In this document: in pieces, positions 45,368-56,094 of the stretch
How positions within the stretch are numbered: position 1 is the stretch's first letter
Layout: every line of letters begins with the position of its first letter
NCBI RefSeq assembly: GCF_963678635.1
Contig: NC_087064.1
Coordinates: 84,065,847-84,129,846 of the forward strand
Direction: 5' to 3'
Length of the DNA stretch: 64,000 nt
Origin: Symsagittifera roscoffensis
Taxonomy: Eukaryota > Xenacoelomorpha > Acoela > Convolutidae
Notes under the pieces: model-generated
Seen by the model: the letters and a program-made list of their open reading frames with translations, nothing else
What the model was told of the DNA's origin: nothing
Database searches by the model: none
Position numbers and translations under genes: made by a program

Positions 45368-46650
45368 CAACTCAAAGTAATAAAGTTGAATCTGATTAGC
45401 TAATCAGGCACTCAATTTCAAAGAGCATGGTCCGGCATTTCAATTAAAATTCTAAGAAGAAAAAAATGTCGGCCGAAACAATTAAAAATTCAAAATTTTT
45501 GTTCTGCTGCAATTGTCTTACGAAATTTTACTCGTCTGGGCAAGGTTTCCCAAAAGATTTGTTTTTTTTTTAATATTCTTGGGTTCATTGAGTTATCTTC
45601 ACAAATAATATATTGATAGCGTCAAACTTTTCAGTTGTGGCAAAATTTTTCAAAGAAGAAGGAGTTGTTAGCCTGTTTGAAAAAAGTTATCCAGAACAAC
45701 GGAAAAAATCCAATTTTCGTGTATCCAGGACTACGTTATTCAGACAAAAGTTAAAATTTGCATGCAAAAAAAATCTTTTTTGTAAAATGTTTCTTTGCGT
45801 ACAAAATTCGATTTGCGATTGAAAAAAAAAACAAAAAAAATTTGGGGCAATTTTAATATTTTTTGGAAAAATTTTTGTTGTGGCCATCAAAAAATTGCTA
45901 ATCATACATGTTTCATATATGGAAATTCTATGATATATTTTTTTTCAAAAAAAAAAGAAACAAAGATTTTTTCATCACCAGACTGTTTTATTTGGCTCAA
46001 ATAGCCGCAGAAACTAGTTCGAATCTTCTTTAAATGATTTTTTGAAATTGTATGAAAACTGTATGATTAGCATGTTTCCATACAATTGATGTATGGAATT
46101 GTAAGATAAGCATTTTCGGTTTATGGAGGTGAACCCGGGAATTTTGGAATATTTTTGCTCATAGTGTTTTTTCTTACTTTCTAAAGACAATGTTCAAAGT
46201 TTTAAATATTTCAATTTTTTCCATCAAATAAAGAAAACGACGGAAAACGTACTCGGGTGTTTGTTCGTCAGACCTACTAACACAATTCAACTGTCAATTT
46301 TTTTTCAATCACCAAAATGTTAATACACTAAAACTAAAAAGCTCAAATGCATTATCCAGGTTACTTTAAGTGCAGCTGTAAGAAATCAATGTGTTCGCTA
46401 TTCCTAATGCAAAAAAAAACAGCCAAGATTTCAATCCACAAAAAATGATTGCAAGCTATTTGGTTTTATCAAACGCTTAAAAGATGAAAAATTTATCAGT
46501 CTGCTTGAAACACGTGAGGGGGAAAATTTACCAAAAAATTGTATAAAACAAATTCGGATATTTTACCTATTATATTCGGGCAAAACCTGTTCTGCAATGC
46601 TTTGACATAATGCTCGATCAAGAAATTGTTTTTTTGTTCTGATTATCTGT
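45368..46650. other. AT-rich interval outside the palindrome
   Basis: No supported gene. The open stretch at 45613-45822 is Lys/Phe-rich and low complexity. Repeated TGTATG(G/A)AA-type words occur near 46050-46100. Confidence 0.4.
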
Positions 46651-46762
46651 GATTTCTTTATTATTGCAAAATTCCGACTTCACATGCTTGCAGAGCACAG
46701 CTTTTGTCAATTATGTCAATGTATTCGTTCAAGTCATTTGTTATCCTAATTAACTGAAATAA

Positions 46763-46768
46763 TTTATT
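46763..46768 (-). terminator. Polyadenylation signal AATAAA
   Basis: AATAAA on the minus strand about 100 bp after the stop of the 577-codon gene, a normal distance for a metazoan 3' UTR. A second AATAAA lies about 100 bp further on. Confidence 0.5.
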
Positions 46769-46866
46769 TTCATCCATATGACATTAGGAGAAAAGTGGTT
46801 AAGATATTTGTTGTTTAATCGATGGAATCTGCAGGCGGTATGATTGCGTAAGTGATTCTATTGGAT

Positions 46867-48600
46867 TTATGAGGCGTCTGAGCTAATACGTCGCCTTTTG
46901 TGTGTCCAGAAGGGACGTGCTAAATCTTCAGCATACACTGCAATGTCCAACAATGAGCCAGGCTGAAGTTGATTGAATCGATACTTTTCTATCAGACACT
47001 TGGCAGCAATTTGGGCAGCAAAGTTTGTTATTTGGCCTGAAAAAGACACACTTCTAAACTTGTCATTCTGTTTGAGAGCTCTCACAATCTCGCTCCGAGA
47101 AATAGTTCGCCAGCAGCTCACTCGGTCGATCACTGTATAGATGTTTTCTCTGTTCAAATCCACTTGCGTCTCGTCCACGAGGTGTGATAAGATATCTACA
47201 AGTTCGTTTTTAGTAGCGAACAAACTCATCTTTTCCAGAATTTCATTGTTGTCATGGTTGATCAACACTTTCACGTCACTTTCATCGAAACTCGCCTTGT
47301 TCAGAAACTCTGTCCAGTTGCAGTCGGTCGAAGCAATTGACCTCGAAACTGACCTCAAAATGGTCTCAAAGTTCACGTTGATAGACCGGTTAGCCAATAG
47401 TTTCCCGTAAGTGCAGTTTCTCGTGAAAACTGGACAAATCACTGAGAATTGGTACGATATTTGAGATTCTTGGAACTTGGGATCCGTATTGTCATTGATA
47501 ACTACAATTTCGTTATCAAGTACGTTCAAATAAACTGTTCGGTCGAATGCTGTGATTTCGATTTTTGATCCAACTTTGGTCTGTATTTGAACTCCGTGAA
47601 CTTGCACATCGGCAACTGGGAGCATCTTTACAACATTCAGAAAACGATTCGCTGGCAGACAGCTGAAGTGCAAGGACCTTTCGTGACCCACGTTTTCCTT
47701 ATACAATACGAGGAACATTCGTAACTCTTGTGGGAATAAGTTATTCAGATTAACGAAGCCAGGTAGGCTAGCAGAAGTTGCGGACGAAACGACACAAATT
47801 GGCATGAAGAACTGACTGGCTTGGTACTCTATAGCTCTGCTGTTTGCTGTCACGCGTTCTAGCTTTTCCACCGGAAATAAACAATCGGGAGCTAAATCGA
47901 AGCCAGTGTATACTTTCTGACTGAAAATTTCTCCGTGTATTCCGGGAAACGAAACGGCCACGGGTCTTTTGAATTCTTTTTTGATTTCACTTATGATATT
48001 AACTATCGGAGAACTGCTGCACTTTGGAAAGTGTCTTTTTAACTGTTCGTTGTCAGGACTGTTCACAATAATGAGAACAGTTTGGTGCGCTGAAGTCTCG
48101 CACGAAAAAGGTTTGAAACTGACTGAGACTCCGTTGCTGAACTCCACTATCTGACCTTTAACAGTCAATGAGAATCTATAGCAGGCAAAGCCTGACTCCT
48201 TGACGTCTACTAGCACCCGTTTTGGCTCTGGGTTCTCAATGATAGCATCTAACTGGCTTCTTGGTTTCTTGCGCGAAAAAGTTCCCAGAAGCGAAGGTCG
48301 TTTCAATGGTCGCTTACTATTCTCTTCTGGTTGTGAATCCATTTCGTCATTTCCCTTGTCATCGTCAGAAGGCGTGGCGTTGGCAAGGTTTTCAACCGCT
48401 GCTTCGTCAAAACGAAGAATGTTCATGAATTTGTTCAGGTCGGCTTGGGATAACTCAGAAGTGGATTCCTGCAACTCCTTCGGGATCAGTACTGCTTTCA
48501 TGCACATCTCAGAGACGGCATTCGGTGCTGCTACCTTTTGCTCGTTTCTTTCGCCGCCGCAGAATGTCGTTCGCCGCTTTTCATTCGTCACTAAAAACAT
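46867..48600 (-). CDS. Unidentified 577-residue basic, probably nuclear protein
   Basis: Single uninterrupted frame, ATG at 48600 to TAA at 46867, by far the longest intact gene here and with normal codon use. The N-terminal third is acidic and polar (DDDKGNDEMDSQPEENSKR), followed by a basic cluster KRPLKRPSLLGTFSRKKPR (about residues 95-115), a candidate bipartite nuclear signal. The C-terminus is also basic (HKRRR). Residues 130-400 look like alternating beta strands (IVEFSNGVSVSFKPF, KVGSKIEITAFDRTVYLNVLD); the last 170 are helical. No family recognised. It lies 460 bp downstream of the WD40-like gene on the same strand. A GTTTTTAG just upstream could be an acceptor, so a further 5' exon is possible. 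Confidence 0.85.
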   Translation of the reverse strand: MFLVTNEKRRTTFCGGERNEQKVAAPNAVSEMCMKAVLIPKELQESTSELSQADLNKFMNILRFDEAAVENLANATPSDDDKGNDEMDSQPEENSKRPLKRPSLLGTFSRKKPRSQLDAIIENPEPKRVLVDVKESGFACYRFSLTVKGQIVEFSNGVSVSFKPFSCETSAHQTVLIIVNSPDNEQLKRHFPKCSSSPIVNIISEIKKEFKRPVAVSFPGIHGEIFSQKVYTGFDLAPDCLFPVEKLERVTANSRAIEYQASQFFMPICVVSSATSASLPGFVNLNNLFPQELRMFLVLYKENVGHERSLHFSCLPANRFLNVVKMLPVADVQVHGVQIQTKVGSKIEITAFDRTVYLNVLDNEIVVINDNTDPKFQESQISYQFSVICPVFTRNCTYGKLLANRSINVNFETILRSVSRSIASTDCNWTEFLNKASFDESDVKVLINHDNNEILEKMSLFATKNELVDILSHLVDETQVDLNRENIYTVIDRVSCWRTISRSEIVRALKQNDKFRSVSFSGQITNFAAQIAAKCLIEKYRFNQLQPGSLLDIAVYAEDLARPFWTHKRRRISSDAS

Positions 48601-49061
48601 AATCTAGCTGGCTTATAATTGTTTTCTCCGACCTCTGAAAGCGGCAAGAACTAGTATTCGTGGTGTGCGGATTTAGTTTTTGTTTTTAAACACTTTTGTC
48701 CACTCAAAATCAGGAACCTAAGAAAGAGGCCAGAGTGGCTAATATCAAAGTCCTTTCCATCGTGATTCGGTCGATTTTTGAAAATAGTTTCAAAACTTTT
48801 TCTCAGTGTAATGACAAACCGCTTAAATTTTCGATTTTTAGTCCATTCCAATTTAAGCAACAAAAACTACATTTTTAGCTTTGAAAGAATTTTTGAAGCC
48901 TAATTCAGTTGACACTTTTCAAGCCCAAAAACTTCTGCCCAAAAATCTGTAAAATATTTAAAATCAAACATGTTTTTGTTTCAGTAATTAATTTTGCAAA
49001 AATAGACTATGCTCCCCGCCCCCCGCCCCATGCTTATAATTATTATTATTTACCCTCATGC

Positions 49062-49727
49062 TTATAATTTGTTACCTGTTTCCTGTTTAACCAGCTTTGG
49101 CTTGCGCGTTTTTATTTTGTTCAGTTCCTCCCCGTACTGGTTCCAAAGCTTAATGACAATGTCGCGAGAAGCTGCGAACATTGAATCATACGTGTGTGCC
49201 CGCCCGCGTCTGTTTGTCGCCTCAGTCGCCATTTTGCACGACAATCTCTGCTCCACTAAACTGTAGTGACCTCTTCCGAAAGTCAAGAACCTCGGATCCT
49301 TCTTGTGGAACATTGCCTGGTAATGCTCCATCACTTGGCACCTGGGAGGAGCTATGATTGGTTCCACAGCAAGTATCCTGTAGACGTCTTCTACATAACA
49401 ATGGATTTGGTTGACCTTATCGCCTGTTGTTCCATTGTAAACAAGAACGTATCCAACGTTCAAGCCCACGTAAATACATTCGTTCAGCTTTTGAATATCT
49501 GCAACTTGCACTATTGATTCTTGTGCCAATGAGTTACTGCTGGAGCTCTGGGCAGACACTCTTTCATCTCCCGAAGAAAGGGCTCGGAACCGCATTTCCT
49601 CAGATTGTTTTTCAACTTTGCACGCAATTGTTTGCATTTGAAGAGTTTCCACGTTCCACATATAGACGTGACGGTCTAAAATTGAAACAACAACATACAC
49701 GGCAACTCTAAATTGGCGTTTCAGAGG
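49062..49727 (-). CDS. WD40-like last exon, possibly LRRK/ROCO kinase C-terminus
   Basis: About 222 open codons without a useful ATG; the exon probably starts after ATGATTTTAG (first base 49727) and ends at TAA 49062. Beta-propeller features: DRHVYMWNVETLQ, then NECIYVGLNVGYVLVYNGTTGDKVNQIHCY, then DPRFLTFGRGHYSLVEQRL, then RDIVIKLWNQYGEELNKIKTR. A glycine-rich strand, a shifted GRG loop and a charged helix after the last W-x-x strand resemble the end of LRRK-type WD40 domains, which follow ROC-COR-kinase. RhoGEF10-type propellers are an alternative. Upstream exons were not identified before the scaffold gap. Confidence 0.6.
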   Translation of the reverse strand, partial: PLKRQFRVAVYVVVSILDRHVYMWNVETLQMQTIACKVEKQSEEMRFRALSSGDERVSAQSSSSNSLAQESIVQVADIQKLNECIYVGLNVGYVLVYNGTTGDKVNQIHCYVEDVYRILAVEPIIAPPRCQVMEHYQAMFHKKDPRFLTFGRGHYSLVEQRLSCKMATEATNRRGRAHTYDSMFAASRDIVIKLWNQYGEELNKIKTRKPKLVKQETGNKL

Positions 49728-50136
49728 CTAAAATCATTTTAAAATGTACCATAAACTATCTATTTTCATAAAGTCAATTAGCACTGCCTCTCATAATAGT
49801 AATTTTAAGATGTTTATTCTCTCAAACAATTTTTGCCCGGCTTTGTGCATTTCGGGGAGAGAGTAGCAACGAGCAAAGTTCCCTAAGGGATGTAAGTTTG
49901 TAAATCTTTAGGGTCAGTCAGTTCAGAACACAGGCTGTGAAATAGTGGTCGAGGTCCGGGTTTTCTGTCCAGACTTTCGCGAAGTCAAACATTACGAGGC
50001 TAAACAGTGCACTGAAAGGCGCACTGTTTGATATCTCTAGGTTGCTGGAATCCAGATACATGCCTTTAAAAGTGTACTAAAATGTAAGTGAGTTTCACTT
50101 ACAAAAAAATGTCTGTGGATTCTGTGCACAAGTTCC
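49728..50136. other. Interval before the scaffold gap
   Basis: No gene supported. It may be intron of the WD40-like gene. Moderately GC-richer around 49840-50040. Confidence 0.35.
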
Positions 50137-50336
50137 NNNNNNNNNNNNNNNNNNNNNNNNNNNNNNNNNNNNNNNNNNNNNNNNNNNNNNNNNNNNNNNN
50201 NNNNNNNNNNNNNNNNNNNNNNNNNNNNNNNNNNNNNNNNNNNNNNNNNNNNNNNNNNNNNNNNNNNNNNNNNNNNNNNNNNNNNNNNNNNNNNNNNNNN
50301 NNNNNNNNNNNNNNNNNNNNNNNNNNNNNNNNNNNN
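50137..50336. other. Scaffold gap of 200 Ns
   Basis: Exactly 200 unknown bases, a conventional gap length, so the true size is unknown. Apparent open frames across it are meaningless. Confidence 0.99.
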
Positions 50337-50552
50337 GACACTGACGAGCCAAGGACGCAAAGAACGCCACACCCCGCTAGAACGAACTGGAATATGCGCT
50401 CGGATGTCGAGTACGATCAGGATAACAAGAATCATCCGCTGAAACTGACGGGAAATCTCATATCACGCGATGGGTTGCCCCGTGGAGAGGCTATTCGTAG
50501 AACGAAAACAACAACCAAGAAACCATCTCGAAGATCTCAACTCTTATTTTAA
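50337..50552 (+). CDS. Fragment open from the gap, unidentified
   Basis: 71 codons open directly after the gap (DTDEPRTQRTPHPARTNWNM..., ending RRTKTTTKKPSRRSQLLF) to a TAA. Basic, polar, GC-richer than its surroundings. The 5' part is lost in the gap. It could be the end of a retroelement or host protein; not recognised. Confidence 0.35.
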   Translation, partial: DTDEPRTQRTPHPARTNWNMRSDVEYDQDNKNHPLKLTGNLISRDGLPRGEAIRRTKTTTKKPSRRSQLLF

Positions 50553-50716
50553 CGATAAAGAGAGAAAAACAACAGATATAAATTAATTAGGAAAAAGGTA
50601 GTCAGTAAATCAAAATAGACTATTACGCTTAGAAGAGTTCTAAGCTTAAAAAACGGTTTAGCTGAAAAACGGGATTCCAAAAAAGTAACTGGTGGCCTGT
50701 AAAAAAGCTGGAAGAA

Positions 50717-51208
50717 ATGAATAAGTGCGCCGGCACTAGCAAAGCAACTACGCGGAGCATAACTAATCAACCGAAATTGTGGGAGATCGAGAATTTAGAT
50801 TCAGAATACGAGCCAGCATTGCTGCCCTGTGGGGTTGAGGTCCGTGCAAAAGCGATCAAAGAGGGTCAAGGATCCAGCGGAGCTGGTACAAGTGCGAAAA
50901 AGCGAACGGTGAAGTTCGGAGGCGGCGGGAAGTTCTGCGGTGGACAGGTAACCGGACGAAGGAGCGGGAAAGCAGGTGGACAAAGGAACGGTAAAGCAAG
51001 CGGATAAATGAGCGGTGGGCGAGAGCGTACACGAAAGCGATCTGGCGATACATGCGGAGAAGGGGGCAAGGAAAAGAGCGGGTCGACCCAGGAAGCAACG
51101 GCTGGTGTTGTATTCGAGTCAGGACTCGAAAAGCCGATAGGAATCGGGCTCGAGGTAAGGCACGCGAAAGAGAAAGGCCGCGTCCAAAATGGGAGCAGTA
51201 ATGATTGA
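50717..51208 (+). pseudogene. Gly/Lys/Arg-rich open region with internal stop
   Basis: From ATG 50717 a frame of 96 codons ends at TAA 51005-51007, immediately followed by ATG, and stays open in the same frame to 51208. The protein is very rich in G, K, R and S (KRTVKFGGGGKFCGGQVTGRR) with a short quasi-repeat SGKAGGQRNGKASG. Composition differs sharply from the AT-rich surroundings, suggesting an inserted element (gag-like basic protein) or a disordered protein. Confidence 0.35.
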
Positions 51209-51488
51209 TGATATCACTCGGAACGAACGGGAAGGGGAGCCATCGGAGAAAGGCCGGGACACGGTGTAATCGAACCGAGAAAAGGAGAAACATTCGAACT
51301 AGTCAAAACTTTTAAAAAACGTAAACTTGAGCACGTAGCCCAGGGAGAAAATGTAGCAAAGTGTCTAAAACTCATATTATTTTGTAAAACAATTTTCAAT
51401 TTTATCAATTTTGCATTTTAAGATTTTTTCAAATAAGACGGAATGTCATATATATATACTTATTTATGCTATCATAGTTTAGCTCAGT

Positions 51489-51918
51489 TTATAGTCCGTT
51501 TGTGGCAGTTACCCTGATGGTCAGTAATTGATACCTGCCAACAACGTTGTCACTTTCCAGTTGTGCTAAAATATTTGACCGTCTGAGTTCTGATTGCATT
51601 GAGTTAACTGTTCTGCCATTATTTATTCGCTGGAGAAACGCTTTCAATAGCACTGTTGCGGCTTCTGCGATAAGTCTGTTTTCGGCCTGTTGCAGAAGCT
51701 GCTTACTATTCACAAAGTCAACAGTTTGGCTTTGTAATGAGAGCTGAAAATAATAAATAATTTAAAAAATGATTTTCTAATGAAGGGCAAGAGAGACAAT
51801 TTCAAGTATTTTTTTTTGTAAAATTTCAACCAATTTTTTTTTACCAGATATTGTACGATTCCATTGAATATTATCAAGAAGTTTGAAGATAATTTGGCCC
51901 GGATTTTTTGTTCAACAT
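51489..51918 (-). CDS. Last two exons of an unidentified gene
   Basis: Internal exon 51918-51845 (acceptor TCTCTTCTGCTAG, donor CTG|GTAA), intron 51844-51744 (101 bp, acceptor ATTATTTTCAG), last exon 51743-51489. The frame is continuous across the splice: ...FNGIVQYL joined to LSLQSQTVDFVN..., then QQAENRLIAEAATVLLKAFLQ, and it ends ...LTIRVTATNGL before TAA. Helical, Leu/Ala/Gln-rich. It is not followed by a canonical AATAAA within 60 bp. No family recognised. Earlier exons are probably further upstream (higher coordinates). Confidence 0.55.
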
Positions 51919-51939
51919 CTAGCAGAAGAGACAATTAGC

Positions 51940-53590
51940 GTTGAAGCAAAAACTTCTTGACCAATAGTTGCGAAAATGCGGATTGTTTGCATTGGAAAAC
52001 GACCTAAGATAGAAGATGAACACGCGCAGGTCGTCCAAACACAACAAGTTTCAAGATCAAAGGGTGGAAAATTGTTTAAAAAAGCTTCTTATGGTGGCAC
52101 TGGCTGGAACTGAAATGGACAGATTTTGTGGCAACCACAGTATGTGATAAGAAAAGAAGTGAACGAAAAAAAAATTTTTATTGATTTTTTTAAAAAAAAT
52201 TAACTACAACGACGTATAGCAGATTTGAAATATAACTTATTGAGACCAAAAAACCAACAAAGATGGTATCACTACAGAAATAAACTAGCAAATGTTGTTT
52301 CTCTAAAAAATGACTAATCAAATATCAAAAAAATTCAAGGAAAAAAAATTCAAAATCCTTTCAAATCACCTCAAAATTGCTGAAATTTTTGTAGTTTTTC
52401 AAGTAAATTTTTCAGAAGTTTTTTATTTTTTCAAGTGTTCATTATTTAATTTCTGAACAAATAAGAATAATTAGGCAATGTTTTATTTATCAAAAAAAAA
52501 CGGAGCTTAATTTTTTCAACCATATGTAAAAAACATCAAATTTTCAGAAAATATAGATAAATTTGCAATTATTGTGAACTAACCGCAAAAAACGTTGTTT
52601 CTTGAATACCAGACAATACGGATAGCTGTTGGAACAGTTCTCAATTTTTCGCTTCTCATATAATTGAACTCATAAAATAGAAATAATCGAACATGAAGAG
52701 ATTTCCAAATATGTATAAGAATTTAAGATTTCCAGGGAAAATTTAAAGGAAACAGTTGATATTTGCTCGAAAAAAGCTCTTTTTTCATATATTTGGCAAA
52801 ACATCCTTACAAAAAATATACGATGAAAAATGTCAAAATTTCGACATGCAAAAAATTTGTTCCAAATGATTGTAAGTTTTTCTGACTTCTTTCTGGTTTT
52901 TTCTTGAAGGTGAAGTGGTCGTAAGCAAACGAGAGCTATGAGCTCTGTAATAAACAAAAAAAAATCAGAACCAATATTGATTCTTTGCCTAAACATCTTC
53001 CTCAAAGGTCAAGCCCGCCCCAGGCAGATCTCGAACCGAGAATAGAGCTATTCAGCAGCCAGCTCGATGAAGGAAATGTAAAGGGAGGAATAAGGCTGGC
53101 GGCTGCTGTTGACAACATCTCACCTTTTTGTTTCCTAACTATGAGAAAATGGTATCAAATGTGACAATCGAAAGAACTGATATAAATTCCCCAAACCCGG
53201 AAAACTCGATAGTTGTTTCGTATCTGAGTTCGAGCAGTACAAAACAATAATGTTTTTTTTTCCAAAAATTTTGGAAGTCGGTCTGGAGAAAATTGCTCCC
53301 CCCGTTTTTAAAGACCTCTTTTATTAAATCTAACTGCTATCAGTGGCTCAATTTTTTGAAATCGCTTACTAAGCTCCTAAACCTTATAAGAAAAGCTTGA
53401 CCTAAACCTTAAACTGGAAAAGCATGACGTCGAGGCGGAATGAGGTTTTACTGCGTATGAATCGTGTAATTGTAAAATCTGTCTCAAAGAAATAGGTTGC
53501 AAAAGACACCTCGAAGTCTGCGTTCAATTCGGAGACCTGCCGACATATCTACGATAATCTGCCATCAACCAGGAGACCGCTGACTAACAG
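51940..53590. other. AT-rich interval, possible introns of the upstream gene
   Basis: No further exon could be supported. A GC-richer patch at 52990-53100 contains GGTTCGAGATCTGCC on the minus strand, which resembles a pol III B box, but no cloverleaf could be drawn. Confidence 0.35.
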
Positions 53591-53604
53591 CCCAGAGGCT
53601 CGTA

Positions 53605-54168
53605 CCAGACCAACATTGACCCCAGAGAATGATCACACTAAAGGGAGACGGCTGACGGCTCGTACAATGACCTCACAGAACGATCAGACCAAAAGGAGAC
53701 GGCTAATTGCTCCTACATTGACCCCACAGAACTACCAGACCAGAGGGAGACGGCTGACGGCTCGTACATTGACGCCACAGAACGACCAGACCAGAGGGAG
53801 ACGGCTGATGGCTACTACATTGATCCCACAGAATTACCAGACCAGAGGGAGACGGCTGACGGCTCCTTCATTGACGCCACAGAATTACCAGACCAGAGGG
53901 AGACGGCTGACGGCTCGTACATTGACGCCACAGAACGACCAGACCAGAGGGAGACGGCTGATGGCTACTACATTGATCCCACAGAACTACCAGACCAGAG
54001 GGAGACGGCTGACGGCTCGTACATTGACGCCACAGAACGACCAGACCAGAGGGAGACGGCTGATGGCTACTACATTGATCTCACAGAATTACCAGACCAG
54101 AGGGAGACGGCTGACGGCTCCTTCATTGACCCCCAGAGAACAACCAGACCAAAGGGAGACGGCTGACG
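53605..54168 (+). repeat. 51 bp tandem array, open in frame
   Basis: About 11 copies of a 51 bp unit (CAGACCAGAGGGAGACGGCT plus a variable half). Two unit types alternate, giving a 102 bp double unit. 51 is divisible by three, so the frame stays open for 198 codons as a 17-residue repeat with core QTRGRRLTA. There is no ATG at the start, only TTG. Earlier, more diverged copies extend back to about 53520. It could be a coding repeat of an Arg-rich protein or simply a minisatellite. Confidence 0.85.
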
Positions 54169-54219
54169 ATGATTTAGACGACATACTCTATGCTCCAACA
54201 CAATCCTTTTAAAACATTC

Positions 54220-54690
54220 CTTTTAAAACTGAAAACTCAATCTGATCATTTGTCTTAGTAAGAGGTTCAATTTACCATTTTTCCTCTAAAATTTGGCATG
54301 GTTGGCTATATTAGTTATTTACCTGATATTTGGTTACAAATTGGCCACATCCATTAAAAACCGTGAAACTGCGATTTTTTTGATATTTTCCGGGTGGCCC
54401 CTATCGAAACAAATTCTATGCGCCTACAACTTTCGAATGATGTAAGTTGTTACTCTTGGTCGATTCTTTTGCAGGTAACAATATTTTTCGTCATCCGCCC
54501 AGAAAAAAAAACTCAGATATGGCTAAACAGCTTCTCCAAAATGTGTAGATTTTAAATTGAGTGTTTTTGATAAATATTCTGGGCTGCTGAAGATATGTAT
54601 TTATGCATGAACAAAAAGGGACCGTTTTTTAAATCTAACTCGTTTATGAAAGTCAAAAAGTGGCGGAATGAGCTGAGAATATGGAACCAG
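54220..54690. other. Interval between arrays
   Basis: AT-rich sequence with no gene, RNA or repeat recognised. Confidence 0.4.
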
Positions 54691-54699
54691 ATCTAAACT

Positions 54700-55060
54700 A
54701 TACATTATTATTGGTTATAAATTAGATTTTTTATCTCTATAAAATATTTAATACTAACCAATCATACTCCATCAAACTAACAACCCACTTATTTGTAAGT
54801 GCTGAAATTACTTTTAATTTCATCACCAGAGAGATTTGAATTTAACTTAGAACTTAGTTGCCTCTCCCAGAGACCGACTCGTAATAAACCAGTATACTCT
54901 CGATCTATTGAGACTAATTGAGAATAGTAGATATAAGAGTAAGATTAAGATCGGTATTAGACTAAGAAGTTGCACGAATCTATCCGGCCGAAAATAAGAT
55001 AGCGTGACGAGCAGACGGTGTACCCTATCTGAAATTACTCTATGAGTTAGACCTAAGAAC
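54700..55060 (+). repeat. Dispersed LTR-like repeat, copy B
   Basis: Second copy of the repeat at 26757-27045, same orientation. Strongest match 54899-55046 (TTGCACGAATCTATCCGGC, AAAATAAGATAGCGTGAC). Upstream it contains ACTAACCAATCAT and TATAAAATATTTAATAC, promoter-like words. It runs directly into the 95 bp array. Confidence 0.55.
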
Positions 55061-55097
55061 ACAACTCAAATAAGATTCCATCAAAAGAATCAATTTT

Positions 55098-55790
55098 GAT
55101 GGGATCCTATCTCACCCTTAAGGTGGTATGCTATCTCAAAGGACCATGAAGGGATGTGATATGGTGGGATGTGATTTGATGGGTTATGATGTGATGGGAT
55201 CCTATCTCACCCTTAAGGTGGGATGCTATCTCAAAGGATCATGAAGGGATGTGATATGGTGGGATGTGATTTGATGGGTTATGATGTGATGGGATCCTAT
55301 CTCACCCTTAAGGTGGGATGCTATCTCAAAGGATCATGAAGGGATGTGATATGGTGGGATGTGATTTGATGGGTTATGATGTGATGGGATCCTATCTCAC
55401 CCTTAAGGTGGGATGCTATCTCAAAGGATCATGAAGGGATGTGATATGGTGGGATGTGATTTGATGGGTTACGATGTGATGGGATCCTATCTCACCCTTA
55501 AGGTGGGATGCTATCTCAAAGGATCATGAAGGGATGTGATATGGTGGGATGTGATTTGATGGGTTATGATGTGATGGGATCCTATCTCACCCTTAAGGTG
55601 GGATGCTATCTCAAAGGATCATGAAGGGATGTGATATGGTGGGATGTGATTTGATGGGTTACGATGTGATGGGATCCTATCTCACCCTTAAGGTGGGATG
55701 CTATCTCAAAGGATCATGAAGGGATGTGATATGGTGGGATGTGATTTGATGGGTTATGATGTAATGGGTTGTCATGTGATGGGATTTGAT
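55098..55790. repeat. 95 bp tandem array
   Basis: Seven complete units start at 55098 and then every 95 bp to 55668, with a partial eighth. Unit core GGGATCCTATCTCACCCTTA and GGGATGTGATTTGATGGGTT. Units are nearly identical; the first has two early differences. Units 4 and 6 have TTACGATG where the others have TTATGATG, which suggests expansion by two-unit blocks. Confidence 0.95.
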
Positions 55791-56094
55791 GAAGGGACTC
55801 CTGACTGTAACCTCGGTTACTTTTATACTTTCGGTCTTCTGATTACTATTAGATTAGGTTGAATATACATAAAAGAATTGTATTACAGATATCGTGAATG
55901 ATTCCAGCATAATCTATTTTATATTTAAATGCGGGATTCACTATCTTGCCGTGTTTAAGCTTTTTCAACGTATTATCTTTGCATGTTTAGGCTATATCGT
56001 ATATTGCGGTTAAGAATTTTTTTTTCGATTTTCCAATTTGATTTTAGTGGTTATTTTAACGAGTTTAAATTAAGCAGCCCATTATCTAATTAGG

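Noticed and set aside
50037-50552. Open frames running through the N gap
   Set aside because: The length depends on arbitrary Ns; only the part after 50337 was considered.
52990-53100. Possible tRNA or tRNA-derived SINE on the minus strand
   Set aside because: GGTTCGAGATC resembles a B box, but no cloverleaf or paired stem could be drawn.
53605-55790. CRISPR-like arrays
   Set aside because: Units are contiguous tandem repeats without unique spacers, in a eukaryotic context.
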